DNA of 49,422 nucleotides from Thermoleophilia bacterium (GTDB lineage Bacteria; Actinomycetota; Thermoleophilia; Gaiellales; SKUG01). The stretch spans positions 1 through 49,422 of the forward strand of contig JAOPYQ010000043.1 of assembly GCA_025964555.1 (NCBI GenBank), read 5' to 3'. Below, piece after piece: positions 18,097 to 25,890 of this stretch (within the stretch, counting starts at the first letter, position 1; each line of letters starts with the position of its first letter). The notes below the pieces were generated by a model. It was not told where the DNA came from and did not search any database. It saw only the letters and a list, made by a program, of their open reading frames with translations. The position numbers were made by a program, and so were the translations under genes.

Positions 18097-18183
18097 CGAC
18101 CCGATGCTATCCAGCGCACCCCCTGGCAGCTCCGAGGGGTTACGCAAGCAGTGAGTGAGTGACCAGCGGCCGCGGCTTTTCGT

Positions 18184-19518
18184 TCACACGCGGCTAGAGC
18201 CAGGCACCTGGAATGACTTCTCTCCCAACGCGACAAGCATTTCGTTCACGCGGACTCGAACAGCCTCGACGAATGCCCCGTCGTCGTCGAGCGCTACTGC
18301 ATCTCCGAATTCCCACGAGACCCATGCGCCGATCCCTGGACACGGGTTGGCATGTTCAAAATCCTCGAACTCGAGCCTGAACGCCGATCGATGATTCTCA
18401 TCGACGATCCCGTCGGCAACGAGCCTGTCGAGCTCCGCATGGAAGCGATCCGGCTCTAGCTGTCCGACATGCTCGTCCCGAAATCGCTCCATCCAATAAT
18501 CGGCATAGCCCTCGAGCGAACGAGTTCCCGGCATTGGCCACGTGTGCACGTAGCCGGTCTGGAAGTTGCCCCAGTGAAAGTTGGGTCGCATCTCCCATCC
18601 GTGCACCCGTAGCGCGAGCACACGTTGGACAGCTGCCGGATCCCGGTAGAAATGTCGAGCCTGATCGAGGATGTCAGCTGGCCACATGCGAAGCTGAACG
18701 CGATCGCGCTCGTGCGTGAGGTGGATGCGGCGCATCGCCTTGCCCGGAAACTTTCGCCTGCCAAGAGTAACGGTGGTGACATTGGGCTCGTCGCCGGCGA
18801 TCCTTCCGATCACCACGTCTAGTCGCCGGAGGATCGCGCCTTCCCGACCGTGACATGCACGCAGAGTATGCGGTGCGCCGGTATCTGAGGCGGTCGATCC
18901 GAGGCGGCGAAGACTTACCGGCTCACCGGCGTGCACTTCGTGAAGTAGCTGCGCGGCCGCGACGAATCGACTGCGATCGCTTTCTTCGAAGTTGATTGGC
19001 GCATGACCCCGCAACTGGTCGATCGGCGCGTCTTCCGCAACCTCTCCAGTGGCCCAAGTGGCCTCGAACCACTCGCGCAGTCGAGAGAGCGGCTCGTGTT
19101 CATTTTGGATGAGCACACCGAGCTCGACGTTGCGCGTGAGGCCAGCGTCAGTGAAGTTCGCACTGCCAACGAGCGCGCAGTTCCACCGCTCGCTCTCACC
19201 CTCTACCGCGAACACCTTTGCATGGAACGAGCCGCGTTCGGGCGAGCCGACAAGCACGATCTCAAGTTCTAGTTTGCCGGTGGAGGCCTCGAGCGCATCC
19301 CACGCGTCCCGATTTGTACCGCCTCCGGCCCAAAGCAGTAGTCGCGCACGCCCTCGAATTCTCGCCGCAAGATCCGCCGCGGTCTCGAAGGACGACGCAT
19401 CCCAATATGCGGACGCGATAGCGACACCCGTGCCCTGATCCACAGCAAGGCGCTCAGTCAAATAGGCGGTCGCTTCGTTGGCCTCGTCGACCCGGGTGCC
19501 CACAATTTCGATCGGCAT
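18184..19518 (-). CDS. PLD-superfamily (HKD) nuclease-like protein
   Basis: This 444-aa protein has a phospholipase-D-type active site: FHAKVFAVEG (H99, K101) followed by ALVGSANFTDAGL (S119, N121). That is one HKD-like half with the acidic position relaxed. The C-terminal 250 residues are unassigned. Proteins of this build occur as stand-alone nucleases and as parts of restriction systems. It ends 87 nt before the HEPN gene start on the same strand, so it may head the PLD-HEPN-HNH group. Confidence 0.75.
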   Translation of the reverse strand: MPIEIVGTRVDEANEATAYLTERLAVDQGTGVAIASAYWDASSFETAADLAARIRGRARLLLWAGGGTNRDAWDALEASTGKLELEIVLVGSPERGSFHAKVFAVEGESERWNCALVGSANFTDAGLTRNVELGVLIQNEHEPLSRLREWFEATWATGEVAEDAPIDQLRGHAPINFEESDRSRFVAAAQLLHEVHAGEPVSLRRLGSTASDTGAPHTLRACHGREGAILRRLDVVIGRIAGDEPNVTTVTLGRRKFPGKAMRRIHLTHERDRVQLRMWPADILDQARHFYRDPAAVQRVLALRVHGWEMRPNFHWGNFQTGYVHTWPMPGTRSLEGYADYWMERFRDEHVGQLEPDRFHAELDRLVADGIVDENHRSAFRLEFEDFEHANPCPGIGAWVSWEFGDAVALDDDGAFVEAVRVRVNEMLVALGEKSFQVPGSSRV

Positions 19519-19616
19519 GCAGGCACCCTACTCGTCGCCTGTAGACAAGTCCCGTACCGAGCTGAGCTGAACCGAAGACCACTACGACATTTCGCGCGTG
19601 CGCGCGACCTGCAAGA

Positions 19617-19880
19617 GTGCAGGAATGGAAGATTTCAAGATGCCGGCAGCCCTCACCAGGAGGCGATGTTACCGTTGATGGGTTAGTCGGCCCTCGACCG
19701 TTCCGGACGATCGTGTACGTATTCCCAGGCCACGACGTCGGCCACCTGTACGGCGAGAAGCGCTTGGAAGACATCGTCCAAGCGTACCTCCGGTGGTGTC
19801 GGCCGCCTGGCCACAGCGCCAGCGTAGTCGGAGCAACAAGCGACGAACTCGACCACGTCATCGATAGCCTCGACACCTAG
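19617..19880 (+). CDS. Small hypothetical protein (uncertain)
   Basis: An 87-codon frame starting at GTG 19617 has a protein-like C-terminal part: FRTIVYVFPGHDVGHLYGEK, then QAYLRWCRPPGH and DELDHVIDSL. No domain is recognised and there is no clear ribosome site. The opposite strand also has an open frame here, which lowers confidence. It lies in a 500-bp stretch (19519-20018) between the PLD gene and the next small gene. That stretch otherwise holds only a short CTAGTCG/CGACTAG inverted repeat at 19877-19905. Confidence 0.35.
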   Translation: MQEWKISRCRQPSPGGDVTVDGLVGPRPFRTIVYVFPGHDVGHLYGEKRLEDIVQAYLRWCRPPGHSASVVGATSDELDHVIDSLDT

Positions 19881-20018
19881 TCGTGCCGTGGATGTCTGCG
19901 ACTAGTGACGGATCATCATGATCGGCGACGCCACGCAGGAGTCCTCGCGGCGCGACGCCCGGTCGCAGTCCTACGATGGACCTTGAGGTCGCGGTAGTGT
20001 TCGCCGATAGAGGATTCA

Positions 20019-20216
20019 ATGACTGACCCCGTCACCGACCCTTTCGCTGAATCCGATGCGCTGTTCGCTCGCTTGGTAGACCATCCGGAGACCGAGGGCT
20101 GGTTCGAACGTGAGCGCGAGCGCAACGGGCCGCTGGCGCGGCTCCTGGCGAGCCCCGGATTGGAGTCCGGCTGCGAAGATTTTCGTAGCGCGGATCTTCC
20201 GCCCGAGCCTTCCTGA
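20019..20216 (+). CDS. Small acidic hypothetical protein
   Basis: This 65-aa frame starts at ATG 20019, with AGAGGA eight bases upstream. The composition is charged and Pro-rich (TDPVTDPFAESDALFARLVD, EGWFERERERNGPLARLL). No known motif is seen. It is the first of four same-strand small genes running toward the retron. It could be real or chance; I favour real because of the start site. Confidence 0.4.
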   Translation: MTDPVTDPFAESDALFARLVDHPETEGWFERERERNGPLARLLASPGLESGCEDFRSADLPPEPS

Positions 20217-20303
20217 CGGCTCGCCACCCCACCCTGCTCACCTCGCGCGATGAGTCCCGTCGCTACTATGAGGCTTCACGTCCAGCCTGCGGAGGGCCGA
20301 ACC

Positions 20304-20333
20304 ATGCGACACGACAACGACCACTCCTTTTGA
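20304..20333 (+). CDS. Nine-codon leader-type mini-ORF upstream of the SEC-C gene
   Basis: GGAGG lies eight bases before ATG 20304, followed by MRHDNDHSF and TGA. The next ATG, of the SEC-C gene, is 4 nt after the TGA and in another frame. That gene has no strong ribosome site of its own, so it may be reached by re-initiation. This is the best ribosome site in the region. Whether the peptide is made is unknown. Confidence 0.3.
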   Translation: MRHDNDHSF

Positions 20334-20337
20334 GGCG

Positions 20338-20533
20338 ATGAGCAAGCGCCGACGGGGCTTCCCGTCGGAGACGCGCGTCAAGCGCGGCGACCGCGTGGTG
20401 CACGGTCACAAGGAGCTCTTCGAAAAGCTCGGCAACGAGGACCCCTGCCCCTGCGGGTCCGGGCGCCGCTTTCAAGCGGTGCTGTCGAAACTCCAAGGCC
20501 TTCGACGGCAGCCTTCGCCATCACTACTTTTAG
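20338..20533 (+). pseudogene. SEC-C zinc-motif protein with a one-base frameshift
   Basis: From ATG 20338 the frame reads to [13 protein letters not shown]. It then leaves the SEC-C pattern and ends as [10 protein letters not shown]... with a stop at 20550. If one T of the TTT at 20470-20472 is dropped, the frame continues [13 protein letters not shown]... to TAG at 20533. That completes the CxC...CC zinc site as [13 protein letters not shown], giving 64 aa. So the gene carries a single-base insertion, a sequencing error, or a programmed shift. SEC-C motifs bind zinc and mediate protein or ribosome contacts. The phosphatase-like gene begins 13 nt after the corrected stop. Confidence 0.65.
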
Positions 20534-20546
20534 GGAGTAGGCACTC

Positions 20547-20882
20547 GTGAGCGACGACCGCCCACGCCTGCTGTTCGTGTGCAGCCGCAACAAGAGGCGA
20601 AGTCTCACCGCCGAGCACTTGCTGCGTCGGTCGCCTCACTGCGCTGTCAGGTCAGTCGGCACGGCACCCAGCGCACGGGTCCAGGTGCGTGAGGCCGACA
20701 TCCTGTGGGCTGACGTCGTCTTCGCCATGGAGCAGACGCACGTCGAGCAGCTGCGGCAACGTTTCCGGGGCGCGATCGCGGACCGGACCGTGACCTGCCT
20801 CGACATCCCGGATGACTACGAGTACATGGACGACGCTCTGGTCGAGGCCCTTGAAGCAGGCCTATCGGAGTACCTGCCCTGA
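20547..20882 (+). CDS. Low-molecular-weight protein-tyrosine-phosphatase-like protein (COG4551 type)
   Basis: This 111-aa protein opens with [19 protein letters not shown]. That is the P-loop of small tyrosine phosphatases in the C-x2-N-x2-RS form. The end ([21 protein letters not shown]) supplies an acidic DIPDDY segment like the family's general acid. It is short compared with the usual 140-150 aa. GTG 20547 has GGAG ten bases upstream. It ends 55 nt before the retron RNA and reads toward it. Whether it is a retron accessory gene or only a neighbour cannot be told here. Confidence 0.7.
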   Translation: MSDDRPRLLFVCSRNKRRSLTAEHLLRRSPHCAVRSVGTAPSARVQVREADILWADVVFAMEQTHVEQLRQRFRGAIADRTVTCLDIPDDYEYMDDALVEALEAGLSEYLP

Positions 20883-20922
20883 CTCCCTTTCGCGGACGAG
20901 CGCCGAATGTCGATCGCCGGGG

Positions 20923-20928
20923 TATAGG
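20923..20928 (+). promoter_or_regulatory. -10-like box for the retron transcript
   Basis: TATAGG sits 9 nt before the first base of the a1 repeat, so a start site 6-8 nt downstream would begin the RNA at or just before a1. No good -35 hexamer is visible 17 bp upstream. Confidence 0.35.
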
Positions 20929-20937
20929 CCGTCGGCG

Positions 20938-21088
20938 CGACGACGCGCCCCGAGAATGTCCGCGCAAGCAGACTCTCTGGGGCTACCCCAGGGGAACCAT
21001 GACACCTGACATCACACCGCAAGTGCCCTGCTGCCCCTTCGAGGCAGGTGCGCACATGCACGACAGGAGCAGTCGGGGCGCGTCGTCG
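20938..21088 (+). ncRNA. Candidate retron msr-msd RNA
   Basis: CGACGACGCGCCCCGA (20938-20953) is matched perfectly by its inverse at 21073-21088. This gives 16-bp a1/a2 ends of a 151-nt segment that stops 13 nt before the reverse-transcriptase ATG. That is the layout of retron template RNAs. After a1 there is a hairpin CTGGGG-cta-CCCCAG (20977-20991) extendable by G-T pairs, as in msr. Nearer a2 is a larger hairpin (GTGC-CCTGC at 21023-21031 with GCAGG...GCAC at 21044-21055), as in msd. The guanine just after a1 (20954) is a possible branch site. The structure is read by eye; msDNA size is not predicted. Confidence 0.75.
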
Positions 21089-21101
21089 TCCAGCTAGTCG
21101 C

Positions 21102-22439
21102 ATGTGGTCCTCGCTGATCCGACGTGAAGTGTCGACCGCGATCGCGGATGCGTTCCTGGCGGGATCATGGGAGGCCGCGGACATGCGGAAGCGCGCCGCT
21201 CGGGCGCTCGACAGCCGCGCCAAATGGGTCGATCAAGTTGCGCTGATCGTCCTCGACGCCTATCGACATGCACCAACGGATCGACCGCTCGAGCTCGCGC
21301 GATTCGTCGAGTATTCGCTCGAGCAGGTCAACGAGCGTCGGCGACTACCGGTCAAGGCGCCGACGATTCGCAAGTGGCGGATACCGGACATCGAAATGGG
21401 TCCGACGCGATGGCCGGTTCCCACGATCAACACGGTGCAGGAACTCGGAGACTTTCTGGGCATCGGCATCGGTGACCTTCATTGGCTCGCCGACCCCCGA
21501 TCCCTCGAGCGATCAGCGCCTGAGTCTGGCATGCGGAACTACCACTACATCTGGCTGCCTCGCAGGGGCGGCGTCCCTCGGCTCATCGAAGCGCCGAAGC
21601 CATGGCTCAAGAAGCTACAGCGGCGTGTACTTCGGCGGATCCTCGATGAGATTCCGCCGCACGAGGCGGCGCACGGATTCAGGGCTGGACACTCCCCCAT
21701 CACCCACGCGCGACGACATGTCGGTACCGCGGTGGTGCTGCGCTTCGATCTCGAGGACTTCTTCGCGTCAGTCGAAGCCGGACGCGTCTACGGGATCTTT
21801 CGCTCGGCGGGCTACCCTGAGCGGGTCGCCCACACGCTCACTGCGTTGTGCACCAATGCCAGTTCTCGGCACGAGTTGTCGACGCTGCAGCGCCCCCAGG
21901 AGCCGAGCCTCATCAGCAGGCACCATGCCCTACGCGCACGGCTGGCCCGCCCTCATCTCCCGCAGGGCGCGCCAACCTCTCCCGCCCTCGCAAACCTTGC
22001 GGCGTTCCGCCTCGACTGCCGCCTCTCGGCCCTCGCGACGAGCCTCGGCGCCTCCTACAGCCGGTACGCCGACGACATCGCCATCTCGGGAGGCGCGCAC
22101 CTCATCACCTCGAGCGGATCCGTCCGCGAGACGGTTCGGAAGATCATCATCGAGGAGGACTTTCGGCTCAATGAGCGCAAGTCCCAACTCATGACGCGTG
22201 CAGGCCGTCAGCAGCTGACCGGCGTGGTCGTCAACGACCATCTGAACATCCCACGCGCCGAATACGACCGGATCAAGGCTGTGCTTCACGACGCGGCCAC
22301 TCGCGGACCGTCAGTCGCGAATCGAGACGGCCTCGACGACTTCCGGGCGCACCTACTTGGAAAGGTCTCGTGGGTGGAGTCGGTCAACGAGGTCCGCGGC
22401 GCCAAGTTACGTGACAAGTTCGATCGGGTTCGCTGGTGA
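21102..22439 (+). CDS. ret: Retron-type reverse transcriptase
   Basis: This 445-aa RT copies the upstream RNA into msDNA. Motifs run in order: HGFRAGHSPITHARRHVG (a variant of the retron NAxxH region), LRFDLEDFFASV (catalytic D216), HLPQGAPTSPALANL, SRYADDIAIS (D324, D325), NERKSQLM and QQLTGVVVN (the VTG-like element). It has an N-terminal extension of about 150 residues including VQELGDFLGIGIGDLHWLAD. From memory this resembles the long myxobacterial Mx162-type enzymes. ATG 21102 follows a2 by 13 nt; a GTG at 21048 would fall inside the RNA. No fused effector domain is recognised. The next gene is an unrelated-looking sigma factor. Confidence 0.88.
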   Translation: MWSSLIRREVSTAIADAFLAGSWEAADMRKRAARALDSRAKWVDQVALIVLDAYRHAPTDRPLELARFVEYSLEQVNERRRLPVKAPTIRKWRIPDIEMGPTRWPVPTINTVQELGDFLGIGIGDLHWLADPRSLERSAPESGMRNYHYIWLPRRGGVPRLIEAPKPWLKKLQRRVLRRILDEIPPHEAAHGFRAGHSPITHARRHVGTAVVLRFDLEDFFASVEAGRVYGIFRSAGYPERVAHTLTALCTNASSRHELSTLQRPQEPSLISRHHALRARLARPHLPQGAPTSPALANLAAFRLDCRLSALATSLGASYSRYADDIAISGGAHLITSSGSVRETVRKIIIEEDFRLNERKSQLMTRAGRQQLTGVVVNDHLNIPRAEYDRIKAVLHDAATRGPSVANRDGLDDFRAHLLGKVSWVESVNEVRGAKLRDKFDRVRW

Positions 22440-22503
22440 GATGGTCCACTCCCACTTCTTCGAATCTGCAACGCTGTTCGCCTCGGCGGCAAGCTAGGGG
22501 TAG

Positions 22504-23118
22504 ATGACCGATTTCGATTCCCCCGCCGGCACCATCTCTGCCGAAGTACCTACGGCTCCGGCGGCTGCTCTTGAGGCGCGCGTCGAAGCGATCATCAGCG
22601 ACCAGGTAGCGACGCTGCAGCGAATCGCTGCGGCGAGGGTCGGACCGGCTCTCGCAGACGATGTCGTTGCGGAGACGTTCACCGTAGTCTGGATGCAGGT
22701 GTCCGGCGGTCGCCCGGTCGACGACATCGATCGCGCGTGGCTCGTAGGCATCCTGCTCAACCGATGTCGCATGCATCGTCGTGCAGAGCGCCGGTGGCGC
22801 CAGCGCCAGCTGCGTGGTCAAGTATTTCAGGACGCTGGCGCAGATCACGCGGGTGGCATATCTGGCGCCGCCTCGCGGGTTGATGCGCAGCAGCTGAGCC
22901 CGCACCTGCTTCGGGCGTTCGCCAAGCTATCTGACTCCGAACGCACTGCGATCGCACTCGTTGCCTGGGGCGATCTGACCCCGACCGAGGCAGCAGCAGC
23001 CATGGGGCTTCCCGCTGCGACGGTTCGCAGTCACTTGCATCGAGGGAGGCAACGACTCGCCGCCACCATCGACTCTCACACGACACCAGCCCAAGCGGGG
23101 ACGCGACATGAACGATAA
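22504..23118 (+). CDS. ECF-type RNA polymerase sigma factor
   Basis: This 204-aa protein has sigma region 2 (VGPALADDVVAETFTVVWMQ, RAWLVGILLNRCR) and region 4 (KLSDSERTAIALVAWGDLTP, then EAAAAMGLPAATVRSHLHRG). It redirects RNA polymerase to a small regulon. ATG 22504 follows the retron stop by 64 nt; GGTAG is a weak ribosome site. It overlaps the next gene by 11 bp, so sigma factor and membrane partner are made together. Such pairs are normally chromosomal signalling genes; here they lie on the island side of the attachment site. Confidence 0.88.
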   Translation: MTDFDSPAGTISAEVPTAPAAALEARVEAIISDQVATLQRIAAARVGPALADDVVAETFTVVWMQVSGGRPVDDIDRAWLVGILLNRCRMHRRAERRWRQRQLRGQVFQDAGADHAGGISGAASRVDAQQLSPHLLRAFAKLSDSERTAIALVAWGDLTPTEAAAAMGLPAATVRSHLHRGRQRLAATIDSHTTPAQAGTRHER

Positions 23119-24661
23119 CCACGTCGACACACTTCTGGCACGAGCACTCGACGACGCAACGGCGAGCCGGACGGAGGCCAGCCAGCTTGCAGATCGCGTA
23201 CGCGCAGAGCGCGCGACCGTGGTGCGGGCCGAGCGGGAACCGTCGTCGAGGCGACCCACGCGCCGGCGAAAGCTCGGGCGCTCCAGCATGTCCTTCCGAC
23301 GCATTCCACGCATGACAATCGGCGCCGTCTCGGCTGTTGCAGCCGGCATCGCACTCATCGTCGCGCTCGCGCCGGGCGGCGATGGCGGCGGCACGAGCAG
23401 TCGCGTCGAGCAATTCGTCGGCCCCGACACGGCAGTCGCGCGCGAGCTCGTCCGGGTCGGCGACGTCGCGGGCGACGTGCAATGGGGTCCACTCGACGAC
23501 GACGAGTACTTCCACTTCTACAGCTCGAGCGTGCCAGGCAGCAACGACGGAGCCCGCAGTGGCGGCATGCGATCGAGCTACGAGGTGTGGCTCGACCAAG
23601 CGGGCAACGGCCAGATGCTGTCAGTCATGGCCTCGGTCGACCCGAGGCGCGACGTGCCGTTCGAGGAGTCGCTCACGAAGCCCGACGAGGTCAGCTTGAC
23701 GGGGTGGCCGAAGGGCGACAAGCCCGGTTTCCAGCGCGGATGGCTGCGCACGCCGACCGGCTTCGAGAAGAACTACGATTCCGCGTCGCCGCGGACGCGC
23801 GAACCGGACACCGCCGCGTCAATGGATCCCAAGACCACGATGCGCCAATTCTGGGGCGTCACGTTCGACCAGCTCGACGCGTTGCCGACCGAGGGCGGCC
23901 CCACGATGGACGCCGCGGTCGAGGACCTGCTCAAGGCGTACATCGACGACCCCACGTACCGGAGCAACCGGATCCCGAATGGGGCGTTCGGCATGACGAT
24001 GAAGCAGACCGATCGCGAAGAACGAATCCAGTACGCAGTGCAGCTGCTCGGCACCGCGCCACTGCCCCCCGAAGCACGACGCTCCCTGTACCGGTGGCTC
24101 GCCAGGCAGCCTGGGGCGCAGCTCGAGCGTGACGTGAAGGACGCTATTGGCCGTCCCGGCGTTCGGATCACCTTCACGAACGAATTCGAAGCGAAGATCC
24201 CCGCGCGGTCGATCACCGTCGCCGAACTCATCCAGGAGGCGATCGACGCCGGCGCGGAACTCGATCCCGATGTGTCAGTCACGCGATTCGATCTCCCCAA
24301 GACGAACGAGGAGATGGTGCGCCGACAGCACGAGGATTTCAATGTCGACGTGACCCTCGACGAACGCATCGACGTGCCGGCGCACACCGAGTCGCGCACG
24401 TGGCGAATCTGGTTCGTCGTCGATCCAGACACCGGCCAGCTGATGCAGCAGCAGCTAAAGATGGTGAAGCGCGCCAGCGCCACGATTCCGGAGCTTGCGC
24501 GCCAGCACAATGGTGACGGAATACAGATCCTTGAGACGGGCGGTAGCGGATCGAGCGAGATGTCGACGGGCTCGAACCTCTACATCGCGCGCGATCGAGC
24601 ACCGCTCGACCAGCCGAGTAGCCTCGTCTGTACGGTCGAGCCGACGATCTGCCGGCCATGA
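23108..24661 (+). CDS. Membrane-anchored partner of the ECF sigma factor (CU044_5270-like)
   Basis: This 517-aa protein has about 70 cytoplasmic residues rich in Arg (REPSSRRPTRRRKLGRSS), one membrane segment (IGAVSAVAAGIALIVALA, about 71-88) and a long outside domain. Together with the overlapping sigma gene this fits the actinobacterial CU044_5270 family, in which the protein probably acts as anti-sigma factor. I see no classical ZAS zinc motif in the first 70 residues. Start ATG 23108 lies inside the sigma gene with GGGGACGCGAC upstream. The signal it senses is unknown. Confidence 0.7.
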   Translation: MNDNHVDTLLARALDDATASRTEASQLADRVRAERATVVRAEREPSSRRPTRRRKLGRSSMSFRRIPRMTIGAVSAVAAGIALIVALAPGGDGGGTSSRVEQFVGPDTAVARELVRVGDVAGDVQWGPLDDDEYFHFYSSSVPGSNDGARSGGMRSSYEVWLDQAGNGQMLSVMASVDPRRDVPFEESLTKPDEVSLTGWPKGDKPGFQRGWLRTPTGFEKNYDSASPRTREPDTAASMDPKTTMRQFWGVTFDQLDALPTEGGPTMDAAVEDLLKAYIDDPTYRSNRIPNGAFGMTMKQTDREERIQYAVQLLGTAPLPPEARRSLYRWLARQPGAQLERDVKDAIGRPGVRITFTNEFEAKIPARSITVAELIQEAIDAGAELDPDVSVTRFDLPKTNEEMVRRQHEDFNVDVTLDERIDVPAHTESRTWRIWFVVDPDTGQLMQQQLKMVKRASATIPELARQHNGDGIQILETGGSGSSEMSTGSNLYIARDRAPLDQPSSLVCTVEPTICRP

Positions 24662-24891
24662 CCCACGCCGCGTACATGTGAAGGGTGCGTCATGACCAGG
24701 GCCACTTCGTCGATAATGAGGTGAGACGTCGCCGCGACCGCAGGGCCAATCCGCCCCCGTCGCGCCCCCCGGTTTGCCCCCCGGTCGCCCGAAAACCCCT
24801 GCAAACGCGGTCGCGACGTCAGGTTACCAAAAGCCCCGCATATGAGCACTTTCGGTGTTTGCAGGTGCTCCAAGGTGCTCTACCCCCGGGA
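24662..24891. other. Gene-free end of island A with integrase-type repeats
   Basis: I see no gene here. It holds GTTTGCCCCCC (near 24767), CCCCTGCAAAC (24796-24806) and the inverted GTTTGCAGG (24857-24865). The first two recur in the same order at 26763-26783. They are plausible integrase arm sites of the left island. Confidence 0.35.
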
Positions 24892-24937
24892 AATCATAAT
24901 CCGCGTGTCGGGGGTTCGAGTCCCTCCACCGCTACCT
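24892..24937 (+). repeat. Attachment site copy 1: 46-bp tRNA-Met 3' end
   Basis: The 46 bases are identical to 28985-29030. They begin at the anticodon loop (ATCATAA, anticodon CAT) and include the stem half TCCGC, the variable loop GTGTC, the T-arm GGGGGTTCGAGTCCCTC and the acceptor half CACCGCT plus ACC. The bases before it do not complete the anticodon stem, so this is a tRNA remnant and not a gene. It is the junction between island A and island B. Confidence 0.85.
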
Positions 24938-24994
24938 GTATTACTCCTGCAATACGCAGGGATAGCGTCAGTTGCAACCGAGCCAACAGGCTCG

Positions 24995-25015
24995 GGGGGC
25001 AACGCAGGGGGCAAC
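24995..25015 (+). repeat. Paired GGGGGCAAC boxes (integrase arm sites, left)
   Basis: GGGGGCAAC occurs at 24995-25003 and 25007-25015. The same pair occurs at the other end of island B at 28856-28864 and 28867-28875. Position inside both attachment cores suits arm-type integrase binding sites. Confidence 0.55.
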
Positions 25016-25083
25016 ACCACGTCGCGCGGATCCCCCTCCTCGAGGCGCCCTCGGCGTGCTTCGCTTGAAGCGAAGGAGCCCCC

Positions 25084-25890
25084 ATGAGCCGACCCCTCCA
25101 GGCTACGAAGACCCCCGGCGTCTATCGACGTGGCAAGCGATACGTCGTCGTGCTGCGTGATCGAACCGGTCGCCAGTTCAAGCGAAGCGCCGGCACGCTC
25201 GCGGAAGCGCGCGTTCTCAAGTCGACCTTGTCGGCGGACATTGCACGCGGCGAGCTCCAGGTCACCGAGCGCATGACCTTCGAGCGATACGCACGCGAGT
25301 GGGTCGAGACGTACTCAGGTCGGACGAGCCGCGGCATTCGCCCGCAGACGCTCGCCGACTATCGCCGCGCGATCGAGCGGCGGGCAAACCCGTTCCTCGG
25401 TCGCATGCAGCTCGCCGAGGACGTGGACCTGCTCGCCGGTCGGATCCATGTACGTCGCCGCTACTACAAGGGCGAGGTCGATGCGCCCAAGAGCCGGTAT
25501 GGCATTCGCTCGATTCCGATCTCTCGCGCAATGGCGGAGCGCCTCGCCTCACTTCGAGAGGGCTCGGACTTCGGCGCTCCGACCGATCACCTGTTCTGCA
25601 CAAGCGTCGGTACGCCGCATCTGCCGCGCAACATCCTGATGCGGTGGTTCAAGCCCGCAGCGGTTCGCGCGGGTATCCCCCGGGCGGGCTTCCACACGTT
25701 GCGTCACACGTGCGCGAGCCGTCTCTTTCGGCTCGGCTGGAATGCCAAGCAGGTGCAGATGGTGCTCGGCCATCACTCGCCAGCATTCACGCTCGCGACC
25801 TACGTGCACCTGATGCCGGACGACCTGCCGAGCCTCGACCTACTGGAACAGCTGCCCTGCGTTCCGGCACCCAGACCCGTCGCGCACTGA
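25084..25890 (+). pseudogene. int: Tyrosine-family integrase with internal deletion
   Basis: The frame is intact (268 aa) but about 100 residues short. The N-terminal arm-binding part (GVYRRGKRYVVVLRDRTGRQ) and the start of the core-binding domain (RPQTLADYRRAIERR, PFLGRMQLAE) are present. The chain then jumps at once to EDVDLLAGRIHVRRRYY, which normally follows the TGLRIGE box. So most of the SAM-like domain and catalytic Arg I are lost. Lys (PKSRYGIR), HTLRHT (His and Arg II), GHH and Tyr in ATYVHL remain. Strand exchange is very unlikely, hence pseudogene. Its place beside an attachment copy fits the original integrase of island B. ATG 25084 has AAGGAG six bases upstream. Confidence 0.8.

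Noticed and set aside
19454..19876. 140-codon minus-strand frame opposite the small gene at 19617
   Set aside because: Ser/Arg-rich, no motif, and it overlaps the start of the PLD gene; the plus-strand frame looks more protein-like, though still uncertain.
20938..21088. The inverted repeat before the RT as an ordinary terminator of the phosphatase gene
   Set aside because: The arms are 119 nt apart, no T-tract follows, and the layout matches retron a1/a2 ends. A terminator reading was therefore dropped.
24892..24937. Possible tRNA gene
   Set aside because: Only the 3' part from the anticodon loop is present; the bases before it do not pair to complete the anticodon stem, D-arm or acceptor stem. 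The same holds for 28985-29030.
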